DNA of 64,000 nt from Platanthera guangdongensis (taxonomy: Eukaryota; Streptophyta; Magnoliopsida; Asparagales; Orchidaceae): positions 64,821,628-64,885,627 of the forward strand of contig CM077164.1 of NCBI GenBank assembly GCA_039583875.1, read 5' to 3'. The notes under the pieces are model-generated. The model ran no database searches, was not told the DNA's origin, and saw only the letters and a list, made by a program, of their open reading frames with translations. Below, in pieces: positions 43,162 to 53,240 of this stretch (position 1 is its first letter; the number at the start of each line of letters is the position of its first letter). Both the position numbers and the translations under genes were made by a program.

Positions 43162-43228
43162 CGGGGGCTCGATCCCCCAACCTCCTAGATAAGACTCGCT
43201 TCCGCAGAGTCCTCTCACCAACTGAGCC
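43162..43228 (-). other. tRNA-like / SINE-head sequence, left arm
   Basis: Inverted copy of 43320-43388 with the same A- and B-box-like motifs. The two tRNA-like heads diverge from the centre of the foldback. Confidence 0.6.
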
Positions 43229-43319
43229 GTATCTAGGAGGTTGGGGGATCGAGCCTCTGCCTCAACAACCCGCCACGTGGCGCCCAACTATGGATCTGTC
43301 AAGTGAGCAGCCTAGGTAT

Positions 43320-43388
43320 GGGCTCAGTTGGTGAGAGGACTCTGCGGAAGCGAGTCTTATCTAGGAGGTTGGGGGATCGAGCCCCCGC
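43320..43388 (+). other. tRNA-like / SINE-head sequence, right arm
   Basis: GGCTCAGTTGGTGAGAGGAC resembles a Pol III A box and GGTTGGGGGATCGAGCCCC a B box, about 40 bp apart, as in tRNA genes and SINE heads. A clean cloverleaf with CCA-end stem is not evident, so it is not called as a tRNA gene. Confidence 0.6.
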
Positions 43389-43660
43389 CTCAACAACCCG
43401 CCACGTGGCGCCCGGCTATGAATCCATCAAGTGAGCAGCCTGGGTCCCGCATTGGAGACGAGTTGTAGTGTATGGCCTGCGGGCCTGGTGCGATCGGTTG
43501 GGGCTGGCTATGGATCCTGGGTCCGATGGCCCTGCGAGCAGCCCAGTGGCCCAGTTGGATCGTATCATATTCACTATGAACAGTGAAATATATACATATA
43601 CAATAGAGGGTGATCCTAACAGCCGAGGTGACTCTAAACTAATATACAACACATCTAACA

Positions 43661-45700
43661 CAAATAATGTCGCAAACCTTCGATGCCCATTCGTATGAAC
43701 CGCCTGCCTATTTATAAACTAAAACAATGAATTCTATATCATAACCGTAGAATACACAAAACCAACAGAATCAGACGGCTCAAACTATTTGGGCCGATCG
43801 GGCATCAAATACAACTCAAAACATAAAAAATAATATATGAACTCGACTCGGATCGACCATCCGGACGCAACCACGGACTTGAATCATTCGACTGGGTAGC
43901 GGATCACAGCCACCTACGGGAATACACTTGTTTCGGGCGTTGCGCGCCATCAGAAGGTAACCGGTAGGGACTAAAACAAAACTAGCACATAACCACGCAT
44001 TACCTACATAACACTCGATATATTTAAAAATAATATTTAGTAAAAATGTATCAATGTTTAGGAACAAAAGCAACCATATAACCAAAATCACAAGAAGCTA
44101 GGACAGCTAACATATATAGGAATATGAAGCATGAATCTTTTTTTTTTTGAACGTGGAACATAACCAACATGTTGAACTTGTTGTAAAAATGAGGCAAAAA
44201 AATGCTGAGGAGATGGTGCACTTGCAATGAAGGCACAGAATTAGGCAGGGTGAGCACGCAATTTCCGATATGAAATAACTAATAGTAAGAGGCTAACAAC
44301 TAACAAGGCAAGGAAGTGTGGTCACAATTTTTTGGATATGACACAGAACCAAAGAGTAACAGGCTAACAGCTAAAAAAGTAAGGCAGTGCAGGTACAAAA
44401 CAGTAACCAATCAAAATAAAGAAAACAACAAGAGCCAACCGAAGAGTAAAAAAATCCAAACAGTAACAATCCATTGAAAAACAAACGCAAACAGTAACAG
44501 CTACTAAGTACAAAATACTGAAATAGAGTGGGAAAAAAACAAATTGCCAAATAATCATCCAATTTTGCAACAAACAGAAATGCATAACCAAGCAAGCTCT
44601 GGGATGTTAAGACATAAGGCAAAACATATCACAGGCAGGCGACAACGAGCTAGGGCAGAGAGGAAGTGATGAGACACAAAAAGTGATGACAATTCATCGA
44701 CGGTTGAGAGGCTGAAAGGAAGATATTATAGTAGTTCGTCATTTACATTCACAAAGTCCTTTGGTAGAGAGGCGGTAAAAAGTCGGAGAGGCAGAGAGAA
44801 GATAGAGGATGATAAAATTGTCGATGAAAAGACAAAGGTCATCAACAACAAAGAGGAAAGAATGGAACTATTAATTAAATGGCACGAACTACTTATGTAG
44901 ACCAAATTGGATTTTTTTCAAAAAATACACAAAAAAACTTAACAAGTTAATTTAATTTGTGCTAAGTCCCCAGAGAGAGGGAAACTCAATAGCAAATCCA
45001 GATCTTATGATTTTTAAATGGCTAGCAAAAGAATAAAACTGGGTTAGCATGCCACGAGAGTTTCATACTGTTAAGCTGCAAAAGAACAATTTGATGCGAG
45101 AAATAACGACAGCGGATCAGGAATGGATGCAAGCAATTTCAGATATGATCACTACAATTAATTGCATGAATTTAAGTTAATCATGAGTGAGCCGAGATCA
45201 TTACATGCAGTGATTTTCCGGAGTTGAAAGGTGTAATTTGAAGTTGTGGGTTTCAGCTTGGAGGAGGAAATAGCAGATGTGGGCTCGGGCAACACAGCGG
45301 AAGGAAGGAGGGCTCGGATAGTCGGATAAACAACGGGAGAAAAAGGTTCAGGTGGTGGGAGAAAGGGCTCGGATGGAGGATACATGTTGGTTCTAAATAA
45401 TGCAACAAGGTAGAAGCTTGACAAAAGAGTGAAAATGCATCTTTATAGGATATAGATGTGAAGCAAAGGGTTATTTTATATACAACCTTCAAAAGAACAA
45501 TTGATAATTAGTAAGAACATCATGTTTGATGGATGAGAAAAATTGGAGTTGCAACAAAGATGTGTGTGACACCCACTACTAACGGAGGAGGAATGGCTGA
45601 TCCATTGTAAGAAATACATGAACACAACTATCATCTGAAAGAGGGCAATCATCTTCATCAAGCCCTCAGTCCCTCAAGATCTCAGTCTCCATCAGTATTG
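43661..45700. other. Unassigned DNA
   Basis: Mostly AT-rich, with no transposon domain. A - strand frame at 45424-45158 (Pro-rich, then KLKPTTSNYTFQLRKI) is the only stretch that looks faintly protein-like; no family was recognised. It ends with ATTAT, the target repeat of the solo LTR. Confidence 0.4.
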
Positions 45701-46308
45701 ATTATTGTTGCAGGTCGCCCGGTCTTTCACCGGTCCGGAGAAATCGAACTGTCTTATCTCAGAATTGGACCGAACACACAACCAGTCAAAGTAAATAACA
45801 TCAAATGACAAGAAACTTTTTTTAACGTGAAAAACCCGAAAAGCGTGAAAAACCACGTGGTTGGATCTGTGCCGAACCAAAATCCACTAGTTCCTTAGAG
45901 TTTACAAGGATTGGGACTTGATCTCAGATGGCAACCGGCCGCTTCTCCGTTACAATTGTAAAGTATAAAAAAGATGAAAAAGAAGCTAAGTACTCGGAAC
46001 CTCGATGGAAGCGCTCCGGCCTTGTAAATTTGGCTAAGTCCATGGAAACTCAATCAAAGCGTTTCGGCTTGGAGAATTCTAAGTCTTTGAAACTCTGGAG
46101 GGGCGATCTCATTGCAGTGAAGCCTTGATGGGAGCGCTCTCGCGGAAACGTATGTTGGGACTTGACGCTTTTTGGGGCCTTGGCGCAAGGAGAAAAGCAG
46201 AGCGGATTCCCAAGCAGAGGATCGGCCTAAGTACACGATCACGTCAGAAAATCTCAGAGCTCTCTCTTGTCTTTGTAGTTACTTGTCATCAAATGAAAGT
46301 TTGAGTGC

Positions 46309-46319
46309 CTATTTATAGT
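46309..46319 (-). promoter_or_regulatory. TATA box of the solo LTR
   Basis: CTATAAATAGG on the - strand, in the position expected for the LTR promoter. It may still be able to start transcription toward lower coordinates. Confidence 0.55.
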
Positions 46320-46539
46320 TTTCTGGAGGGATGCGTCAGTAATTGCGTCGTGGCGGAATTTGTGCTGTCGAATGGTGTCACTCCATTTTGGTCACCTGCA
46401 TCATCAATGTTAGCGAAATGACAAAAGTGTCCCCCAGGTGGTCCCGACAGGGTGCTCAACGGCGGTGGCGACCGGAGGCAGAGGCAGCGGACGAAGGAGG
46501 CGCCGTCGGCCGAAGGAGGCGCTAGCCGTCGGTATGCGG

Positions 46540-46740
46540 GCGCGCGCGGTTCTTACGTGCGCGCGCAAGTTGCCACGCGCAGGTTATCGCGTGTGTATCG
46601 TCGCGCGCACAGTGTCGCGCGCGGCGCTGCTCGTGCGTGCATTGTCGCGCACGCGTTGCCGCGCACGCGGTGTCATGCGCGGGTTGCTGCGGTGTACATT
46701 GTCGTGCGCGGGCTGTTGCTCCCGCGCGCGTGTGGTGATT
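46540..46740. repeat. CpG-dense block with CGCGCGCA repeats
   Basis: About 200 bp of alternating CG/CA with loose copies of TGTCGCGCGC / TTGCCGCGCACGCG. Unusual for DNA that is expected to be methylated and to lose CpG. Frames across it are rich in Arg and Ala and are not taken as genes. Confidence 0.75.
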
Positions 46741-46892
46741 GGCTTGGCCCCTCTTTCGGGGTGCACCAGGACCTTCGAACCGAGCGCGGCCTAGAGCGCG
46801 CGACTCACTTGGTCAGGTCGGCTTACCTCTGTTTCCTCGGTCGAAATCTTCTCGGTTTGATTTGGGAATTTCAGGGGGAACCCGTCAATTAT

Positions 46893-47302
46893 GAAATTCC
46901 TGCAACGAAGTTGAGACCTCTAAGGAACCGTTCAGTATAATGGAATTTGGGCTTAGGAGTTGGAGGTCTAATACCACTGAAAAATGGACTTTTGATTTTA
47001 ACTCCGGAGTTTCAATTTCATTCAAATGAACGGTCTGAACTCAGTATTCGCATTGATCCTCCTCCAAGTTCTCACTTCTTGGGCATTATCTTTGGCTGCT
47101 ATAAATGCTTCCCTAGCATCTCCTCCAACTACCTCCCAAAGATCTTCTTCAAGCAAGTAGCTCTTCATACATGATTTTCACTTCTTGTAGTTGATGTGAG
47201 TTAATAACTCAATCTCAAGTCTTCTTGCATAACCTACTTTCATTTCCATCTCCTGGTTCATCTCTTCCAAAGAAACTTAGCAAATGACGCTAAAACCTTT
47301 GT
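46893..47302. other. Unassigned DNA
   Basis: Between the solo LTR and the next LTR-like segment. A TATAAAT at 47099 on the + strand is followed by pyrimidine-rich sequence, but no gene was recognised. Confidence 0.35.
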
Positions 47303-47314
47303 CATTTGATACCA
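47303..47314 (-). other. Primer-site-like motif
   Basis: TGGTATCAAATG on the - strand, matching the Met-tRNA site in its first eight bases, directly after a TTTTTACA that would be an LTR end. Confidence 0.5.
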
Positions 47315-47850
47315 TGTAAAAATATTATGAGGTCCGAGGAACACTCAACCCTCCAAGAGCATAAACCACTAAGCCTTACTGCCAGTTCTAGACGTCTAAC
47401 CGCCCAGCATTAGTCGCACAATTCACAAACAGTTAACCAGAGACCACTTCTCCTTGTCGTAATTGCTAACCGCAAGTTGCCTCATGAACTACTGTTTTGA
47501 AAGTTATGTGCAAATGATGAGGCACAAACCCCTATTTATAAGCGGGGAAAGGAATATTCCGGAATCTAAACTACCGCGCGGCGGTTGGAAGCGGTTAGAC
47601 GGTTAACCTTGCGGTCTCTGGTTAACTAGCTTTGAACATAAAAGTGGATGAAATTCCTTAGGTGAGGCCAGATTTTCATGAAGGACAACGGTTTATAACC
47701 ACCGACTTCATGACCGCCACCGCCATGCCAAAAGGAGCCTTAAACTACCACACACTAACTTGGTCTCATGTTTGCCCAATAAAATCATAAAAAAATTTAA
47801 ACAAATCGACATAAATTATAAATCAATTCCATGTCGGACTAATCCATTCT
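47315..47850 (-). repeat. Probable LTR remnant with TATA box
   Basis: On the - strand it ends TTTTTACA beside the primer-site-like motif; CTTATAAATAGGGG at about 47530-47545 is a TATA box roughly 230 bp before that end. The upstream border is not defined and no second LTR was found. Confidence 0.42.
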
Positions 47851-48147
47851 AGAGCACGAAGGGAAGACGAGAAGAGAAGAAGCTGTCTACTCGCAATTTC
47901 ATTTCCAAAAACGGGAGCACAAAAATTTTTTTGCCACGATAAAAAAAGGATTTGAACCGAATCCCGGGTGGGGGGTATCGGCGGAGCTACTAATCCGGCA
48001 ATCGACGGAGGCTACTGTTCCGCAAATCGGAGGAGGCGAGGAATCCGGCGATTGGCGAAGCCTAAGGCTCCGAAATCGACAGTCGGATCTATAGATCTAT
48101 GCATCCTGAGTACTGAAAGAACAATGTTAACGGGGTGGTGAACATAC

Positions 48148-48505
48148 GGGATCCTTTCGCGGGGGAGATTGGCGTGGAGGTGGAGGTGGAGTTGCAGAGG
48201 GGCTTGCTCGATTGAATGCCACATTTCTTGGGGAGCTGAAGGGCTTGCGTTAAGTTGATGCTGAAAGCCGCAATGAGCTGCGGGTTGTTGAAGAGCGAGC
48301 AAAGGCATGGTAGCTCGTCCTTCACTGCCTCTTTTACCGGGCCACAGCAAGACTCCGGTGGCTTCGGCGAGGCGATGTAGTTCGCGCAGGGCACCAATTT
48401 CTCCGCGCACGACGGCACCTGCTGCTGCCCCGCCACCGCAACCAAGATCGTCGCCGCCAACATCATCGCAGCAAAAACCTCGATTCTCACCGCAAAATCT
48501 CCCAT
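48148..48505 (-). CDS. Non-specific lipid-transfer protein (LTPG type), exon 1
   Basis: Host gene. ATG at 48505 begins a signal peptide (hydrophobic to about residue 25, AVAG), followed by the eight-cysteine domain: Cys 33, 40, 53, 54, 67, 69, 95 and 104, i.e. C-x6-C-x12-CC-x12-C-x-C-x25-C-x8-C, the plant LTP pattern. Such proteins are secreted, bind lipids in a helical pocket and, in the LTPG group, are GPI-anchored at the cell surface for wax or suberin export. After a Ser/Thr-rich start of the linker the exon ends at codon 119 plus one base, at GTATGT (48147-48142). Without splicing the frame runs to a stop at 48089, giving a short tail unlike the family, so an intron is favoured. Confidence 0.85.
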
Positions 48506-48595
48506 CTCTCACTCGCTCTTCCCCTTTCTCTAATCCTCTCTGGTTCTACTGAAGAACACGCCCCTTGGTTGCTGCGAGCAGGACGGAAAATTTTT
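48506..48595 (-). other. 5' untranslated leader of the LTPG gene
   Basis: Pyrimidine/purine-rich sequence between the TATA box region and the ATG; the start of transcription is inferred to lie near 48590. Confidence 0.5.
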
Positions 48596-48620
48596 TTGGG
48601 TGGGGTGGGCTGTGTGAGAC

Positions 48621-48629
48621 TTTAAATAG
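48621..48629 (-). promoter_or_regulatory. TATA box of the LTPG gene
   Basis: CTATTTAAAG on the - strand, 116 bp before the ATG, inside a GC-rich, CCACCC-containing region. A good core promoter candidate. Confidence 0.6.
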
Positions 48630-48664
48630 GACGGCCCCCTCCCTTCTCCATTCTTCGCACAAAA

Positions 48665-49400
48665 AAGGTTTTTTTTTTTGAAATCACACGCGTGCCGTTT
48701 TCTTCACTGCGTCAAACCTCGTGTCTTCTTCCCCGGCGCAACTTTCCTCCTTCGCGCGGAACGCCGATCCTTCGGGACTCTCCCCACATAGCCGAAATCT
48801 TTCTGCGCGCCCTCTCGAGCACGTTTTGATTTAGGGCAGTAACGCGAAAACAGAGGCGGCACAGGGGCATCCCGCGGCGAACTGTTTTTCAGGTATGCCG
48901 AAAATTTTTTATCCACTGCATTTTTGGGCAATCTCTCATGAATATTCATACTATGTAGCTGATACTCTTTTTTCCGATAGGATTTCAGCATCAACGGTTA
49001 ATACATGTTGGATGCTGAAACCTTTTTTTGTACGTTGAAATACAGGAATCCGGCCGGAATTACTATAGTACTGGCCGGAAACCCTTTTAACATTGCACCG
49101 CAATGCCAGCCTAAGTTGTGAGTGTTTTCCTTTCTCTGGTATGCCGAACCTATTGTATATGTTGTATTTTCCTTAATCCATAAATAATGTCAGGTATACT
49201 CTTCTTTCGAGAGGGTTTCAGCATCAATGACAAATGATTGTTGGATGCTAAAATCCTATTTTCTTGTATGTTGAAATTCATGAATCCGGGCGGAATTACT
49301 GTAGTACATGCCGGAAACCCTTCTAACATTTCTGACAATGTCAACTGAGGTTGATGATTCATTGTTGATTTATTGCATTAGATCCTTATTTATTACTCAT
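48665..49400. other. Intergenic DNA with a 233-bp-spaced duplication
   Basis: Two related segments (about 48975-49110 and 49208-49345) each contain TTTCAGCATCAA, an inverted GATGCTGAAA or GATGCTAAAA about 25 bp on, and CGGAATTACTGTAGTAC-type sequence followed by GCCGGAAACCCTT. Each copy can thus fold on itself. No gene. Confidence 0.7.
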
Positions 49401-49418
49401 TTGTTAGAGACAGTGTAG

Positions 49419-49853
49419 ATGGTCAGACATTTAACCGATATTTATCTAAACAGTAGATGTGTCATATCAACTTTCAAGAAGCATGTAGAGCCAATCTTGG
49501 AATTGTTGTCTGATCAGTCAAATATTCTATTAAACAATGTCGGCCTGCTATAATTTTTCTCCCTCCCAGATCTTCCTCGGAACATCTCTTTATTGTATAG
49601 TCTTATCCGACTGCACAGGCCAGACAATGAGGCATTTTTGCTTGGAAAATATTATGTGAAGCTGACCGTGAATGAAGTTGCAGTGATTCTAGGACTGTCA
49701 AATAGAGGAGAGGAGTTCAGTTTCAAGAGAGCGTCGTATTCAGATGAGAATCAGAAGCAAATTTTGAGTGAGATGAATCAATTGGTTCTCAAAGAGCCAA
49801 CGACTGCAGTGGAGTCTCGTAGGTTGAAGGTTCTTGTAAAGTACATAATTTGA
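49419..49853 (+). pseudogene. Plant-mobile-domain / DUF1985-like fragment
   Basis: From ATG 49419 the frame is protein-like throughout with one TAA at 49551: STFKKHVEPILELLSDQS, then FLLGKYYVKLTVNEVAVILG, LSNRGEEFSF. The pattern 'ligand-rich segment, VNEVAVILGLPNRG' is typical of the mobile-domain proteins that travel with Ulp1-bearing MULE transposons. That assignment is by resemblance only. It ends after about 144 codons, far short of a full protein. Confidence 0.45.
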
Positions 49854-50072
49854 AAGTTTTTATTTCCCTTGAAGTCACATAACCAACTATTCTCCTCCAA
49901 ATTGCCCCGAGAAATCATTGCACTTCATTGAACATCAAACTCATACTCGATATCACATTTGCTCATGCAGTGATAAAATAAACCTTTAATAGAAGGATCT
50001 TGGTTGAAGGTCGGCACCTTAGATGATGTTTTTTTTGATATATGTCATTGACATAAACGGTGCCAACTATTA

Positions 50073-50643
50073 CTAAAGACTCGAGATAGCGACGGTCATC
50101 GCTTGATCTTGATAAGTAAATATAGTACTAGGTTGCTTACCACCTATGAATCTCAAAAAAGTTTCAAATAAACAACAAAATGCATCAATGGTTTCCTCAA
50201 CCAAGAAGGCGCCTCCGACGAACACATTCTGCCGATGATGATTCACCGCAATGAACGGAGCACATGGTAAATTATATTTGTTCAGTCGATAAGTGGTATC
50301 AAATATAATTACATCACTGAAACAATCGTAATCCACTTTACTATGTCCATCCATCCAGAAAAAGCTAGTGAGTCTGTTAAATTCATCAGTGCACACATCA
50401 TAAGAGATCATGCTATCATTCATTTGCAAGTCCTTGAATATCTTCAGCAAACTTAATGAGTCACTACTCTCTATGAGTGCTTTTTTCACATTGAACATAG
50501 TTCTAAGCACTGCTTTTACAAAATCCAATATTCTAAAAACCTTCAACTTTCTCAGCAATAAAATTGTATAAGCCAACTTGAATATTAAATATTTTTCTGT
50601 GAGACCGTAGCAAATAAGACTCGTTTTTCACAGCTAAGGGATG
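50073..50643 (-). pseudogene. FAR1-related / MULE transposase fragment
   Basis: LSLLKIFKDLQMNDSMISYD, then NRLTSFFWMDGHSKVDY, FSDVIIFDTTYRLNKYN, APFIAVNHHRQNVFVG and TYQDQAMTVAI follow the order of the FAR1/MULE transposase domain; the first catalytic D (FDTTY) is present. The N-terminal side continues, across the gypsy insertion, at 63951-63980. A frameshift lies near 50560. The C-terminal two thirds of the usual protein are missing. FAR1-family proteins are transcription factors derived from MULE transposases; this copy is dead. Confidence 0.82.
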
Positions 50644-50648
50644 GTTAT

Positions 50649-50936
50649 TGTAACCTTCCCGGACGGGAACTCCGGCAAGGTTTACGTGCCTAAGTTAATG
50701 ACAAGAAAGAAACTGTATTTATTTATTCATTAACTCAAATTAGTACATATTAGGCCCTTAAATAGGCTCCTATGACTTTTATGACTGTTTACAAATATAG
50801 CCGTTACAGGTGAACAGGTGGTGGCACCTGATAGGTTGCTGTTAAGTAGCCACGGATTGCATTTGTTGGGCTCTTCGAAAGCGTTGGATGGAGAAATAAA
50901 ATATGGGCTGTTGATGTTGTGCTTCCTCCCGTTACA
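50649..50936 (-). repeat. 3' LTR of the split gypsy
   Basis: TGTAACGGGAGGAAGCAC to AAGGTTACA on the - strand. Preceded (50937-50957) by the purine-rich GAAGGGAGGGACTGA. Confidence 0.92.
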
Positions 50937-50957
50937 TCAGTCCCTCCCTTCAACAAC
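50937..50957 (-). other. Polypurine tract of the split gypsy
   Basis: GAAGGGAGGGACTGA adjoins the 3' LTR. Confidence 0.7.
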
Positions 50958-50959
50958 AA

Positions 50960-52560
50960 TGTCCGCATTGTTGGCTTTAATATCGCGGTGCCCGATGGGC
51001 CGCTCTTTGATGCTCTGGATTCTCTGTGGCGAGAGCGGCGACGGCGAGGCACCGTCCAGGATAGAGTGCGCCGGTGGAGGTGGATATGCTGGGATCGGCG
51101 TAGAGCGACGGGTGCGGTGGTGCTGGTAGTCGTCTGAGTCCAAAGCGCTGGTGGAGTTTGTAGTTCCCCGATCTGCTGTGTCCCAGATAAGTCCTGATGT
51201 CCTTCTCGTGTGTCTGATAGTTCCCATGTGTTGTTTTCTCTATTGTTATCATCATGTTTTGCATGCAAAATAACGGTATTAGGGGAAGTGTGAGATATTA
51301 ATTTTTGTCTTACCTCCCTGGGAAGGGACCAGACCTCTTCCCATGAACTATCTTCTGGGGCTAAACCTTCCCACTGGACAAGAGCCTGGGGGATGTGTTC
51401 ACCATGACACCAAATGAGTCGTTCATCTAATATGGATATAACTGGATGTATTGGATTATTTTGTGCGTCCATCTGTGGTAATTTTTGAATTTGTTCGTCT
51501 ACAGCGGTATGATAAGGTTTTAAAAGCGATATATGGAAGATTGGATGAATTTTCGAGTCCGATGGTAAATCGAGTTTAAATGTGACTTCGTTGATTTGGT
51601 CCAATATTTTAAAGGTTCCGTAGTATTTGAGATTGAATCGAGCTAATTTTTGATTCTTCAGTGACACTTGTTTATATGGGTGTAGTTCTAATAGTACTTT
51701 ATCCCCTACAGATAACTGAAGAGGCGTTCTTCGCTGGTCGGCTGATGTCTTCATCCTCACTTGCGCCTTCTGGAGATTCTGACGGAGCTGCTCTAGCAAC
51801 TTATTTCGATCTTGTAATTCATCATGTATTGCATGTATTTTACTTGCTCCAGTATAGTAACGAACAATAGCAGGTGGGCGGCGGCCAAACATGGCCTCGA
51901 ACGGCGTCATGCTGGCAGACGAATGGAATGTGGTATTATAGTGATATTCGGCCCAACTCAGAAGTTTGGACCAATTCCTAGGGTTTTGATGAGTGAATAT
52001 TCTCAGGTATTGGTTCAAGCATCTATTGACGCGCTCCGTTTGACCATCTGTTTGAGCATGGTAAGCGGAGCTATAGCTGCGTTTGGTGCCTTGTTGTTTA
52101 TAGAGTTAGCGCCAAAATTTGCTTACAAATACTGGGTTGTGATCGGAAATGATTGTTGCAGGAATTCCATGCAATTTTCCGACGTGATCCCAGAAAGTGC
52201 AGGCCACTACAGGCGTGGTGAGGGAAGTTAATGGAGCAAAATGAGCCCCTTTTGACAACCTATCAACCACCACTAAGATATTCGTATAATGTTCGGACTG
52301 GGGAAGGTGAGTCATAAAGTCCATACTTAGGTCAGTCCATATCTGGGTGGGAATCGCTAAAGGGTGTAACAATCCAAATGGGTGATGGTTAACGGGTTTC
52401 CCCTTTTGGCATAAATCACATGTGCACACAAAGTGAGTAACATCTTTTAACATCGTAGGCCAATAATACGTAGTTTTTAAACGATGAAGTGTCGGCGTAA
52501 CTCCCGAGTGCCCACTGAGTCGGGATGCATGGGCAGCGTGTAGAATATTTTGACGCAAAG
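50960..52560 (-). pseudogene. Gypsy integrase with chromodomain
   Basis: HHCC region HASRLSGHSGVTPTLHRL...CDLCQKGK (52525-52420), then LSMDFMTHLPQSEH (52330) for the first D and SDHNPVFVSKFW (52120) for the second. A frame break near 52100-52020 covers the E region. NQYLRIFTHQNPRNWSKLLS onward is open for 404 codons to 50807 and includes the C-terminal domain (LSVGDKVLLELHPYKQVSL) and the chromodomain (ISILDERLIWCHGEHIPQAL, VQWEGLAPEDSSWEEV, about 51430). The frame then continues into non-conserved text and the LTR. Confidence 0.88.
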
Positions 52561-52689
52561 GGGAGTCCGGAACATATAACTTATTTTTATAAAGAAGGTT
52601 TTCATTTTGTATTGACCAGTCGGGCTGCGAGCCTGGTTTGTCTCACAAAATGTCCATAATTCTATTGGCTAAGGGGTCAGTTTTATAGG

Positions 52690-53240
52690 ATCATGAAAGC
52701 GAAGCAAAATCTAAACATGTCGGGTAAGAGCATAGTAAAGTCTGGAGGGTAACACTTGGGGAGTAGGCCGGAACTCGTGATAAAGCATTTGTGGCTAAAT
52801 TTTGGGACCCGAATTTATATTCAGTTTTGAAATTAAATCTCAATATTTTTGTTAATAAATGTTGTTGAACCGGATTAGTTAAGACCTGTGTGGCGAGGTG
52901 GTGTATGGTTTGGTGATCAGTTTTGATGATAAATGTCGTGTCTATCAAGTATTGACGCCATTTATCTATCGCCGTAGCTGCCGCCAAGAGTTCGCGTTCG
53001 TATGTCGATTTAGACTGGTCTTTATTTGATAACTTTTTACTAAAGAATGCGATGAGGTGTTTATCTTGGGAGTGGACCGCGCCTATGCCACATCCGGAGG
53101 CATCTGTTTCTACGGTAAATGGTTTGGAAAAATCTGGCAGCGCTAATACCGAGGCTGTTGTTAGGTGATGTTTTAATTGAGTAAATGATGTGGTGGCCGG
53201 ATCTGTCCAGTGAAAGCCATCCCGGATAAGCAAGTCTGTT
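52690..53240 (-). pseudogene. Gypsy RNase H
   Basis: FTVETDASGCGIGAVHSQ (53115), YERELLAAATAIDKWRQYL (53005) and IKTDHQTIHHL (52925) are the RNase H core; all three acidic positions expected of the family appear kept. It is open for 180 codons and ends toward the integrase linker. Confidence 0.88.

Larger units (their letters stand above)
42982..43567. mobile_element. Foldback element, 586 bp, 247-bp inverted arms
   Basis: Arms 42982-43228 and 43321-43567 are inverted copies, beginning TGATACGATCCAACTGG. TATT flanks both sides (42978-42981, 43568-43571). The inner half of each arm is a tRNA-like sequence. The 92-bp centre (43229-43320) contains a further partial copy in the orientation of the right arm. 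No coding capacity. Confidence 0.85.
39396..43660 (-). mobile_element. Decayed Ty1/copia element, 3' end missing
   Basis: On the - strand: LTR (43660-42955, itself interrupted by a foldback), primer site, leader, a gag remnant with zinc knuckle, protease, integrase, RT. The RNase H and 3' LTR are missing; the RT ends at about 39425 in a scrambled repeat of an earlier RT motif. The LTR is of the same family as the copia at 11240-12948. Confidence 0.85.
42955..43660 (-). repeat. 5' LTR of the copia, interrupted by a foldback
   Basis: Begins TGTTAGATGTGTTGTATATT at 43660 and ends CAATCTATCA at 42955. Without the 586-bp insertion and its 4-bp repeat the LTR is about 116 bp, close to the about 134-bp LTR of the related element at 11240-11373. 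Confidence 0.8.
45706..46887 (-). mobile_element. Solo LTR, 1182 bp, with ATTAT target-site repeat
   Basis: On the - strand it begins TGACGGGTTCCCCCTGAAAT and ends GGCGACCTGCAACA. ATTAT lies at 45701-45705 and 46888-46892. A TATA box (CTATAAATAG, about 46310) precedes copia-like leader text with repeated TTTTTCACG at about 45820-45850. No internal region exists on either side. The GC-rich block near 46430-46800 lies upstream of the TATA box, in the U3 position. Confidence 0.7.

Noticed and set aside
43320..43388. Functional tRNA gene
   Set aside because: A- and B-box-like motifs are present, but no convincing acceptor stem or anticodon arm was seen and the sequence is part of an inverted repeat.
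46438..46940. Arg/Ala-rich open frames
   Set aside because: They lie across the CpG-dense U3 of a solo LTR and cross its border at 46887.
48012..48512. Alternative 166-codon - strand frame over the LTPG exon
   Set aside because: It is the other register of the same DNA; the eight-cysteine pattern and signal peptide are only in the frame starting at 48505.
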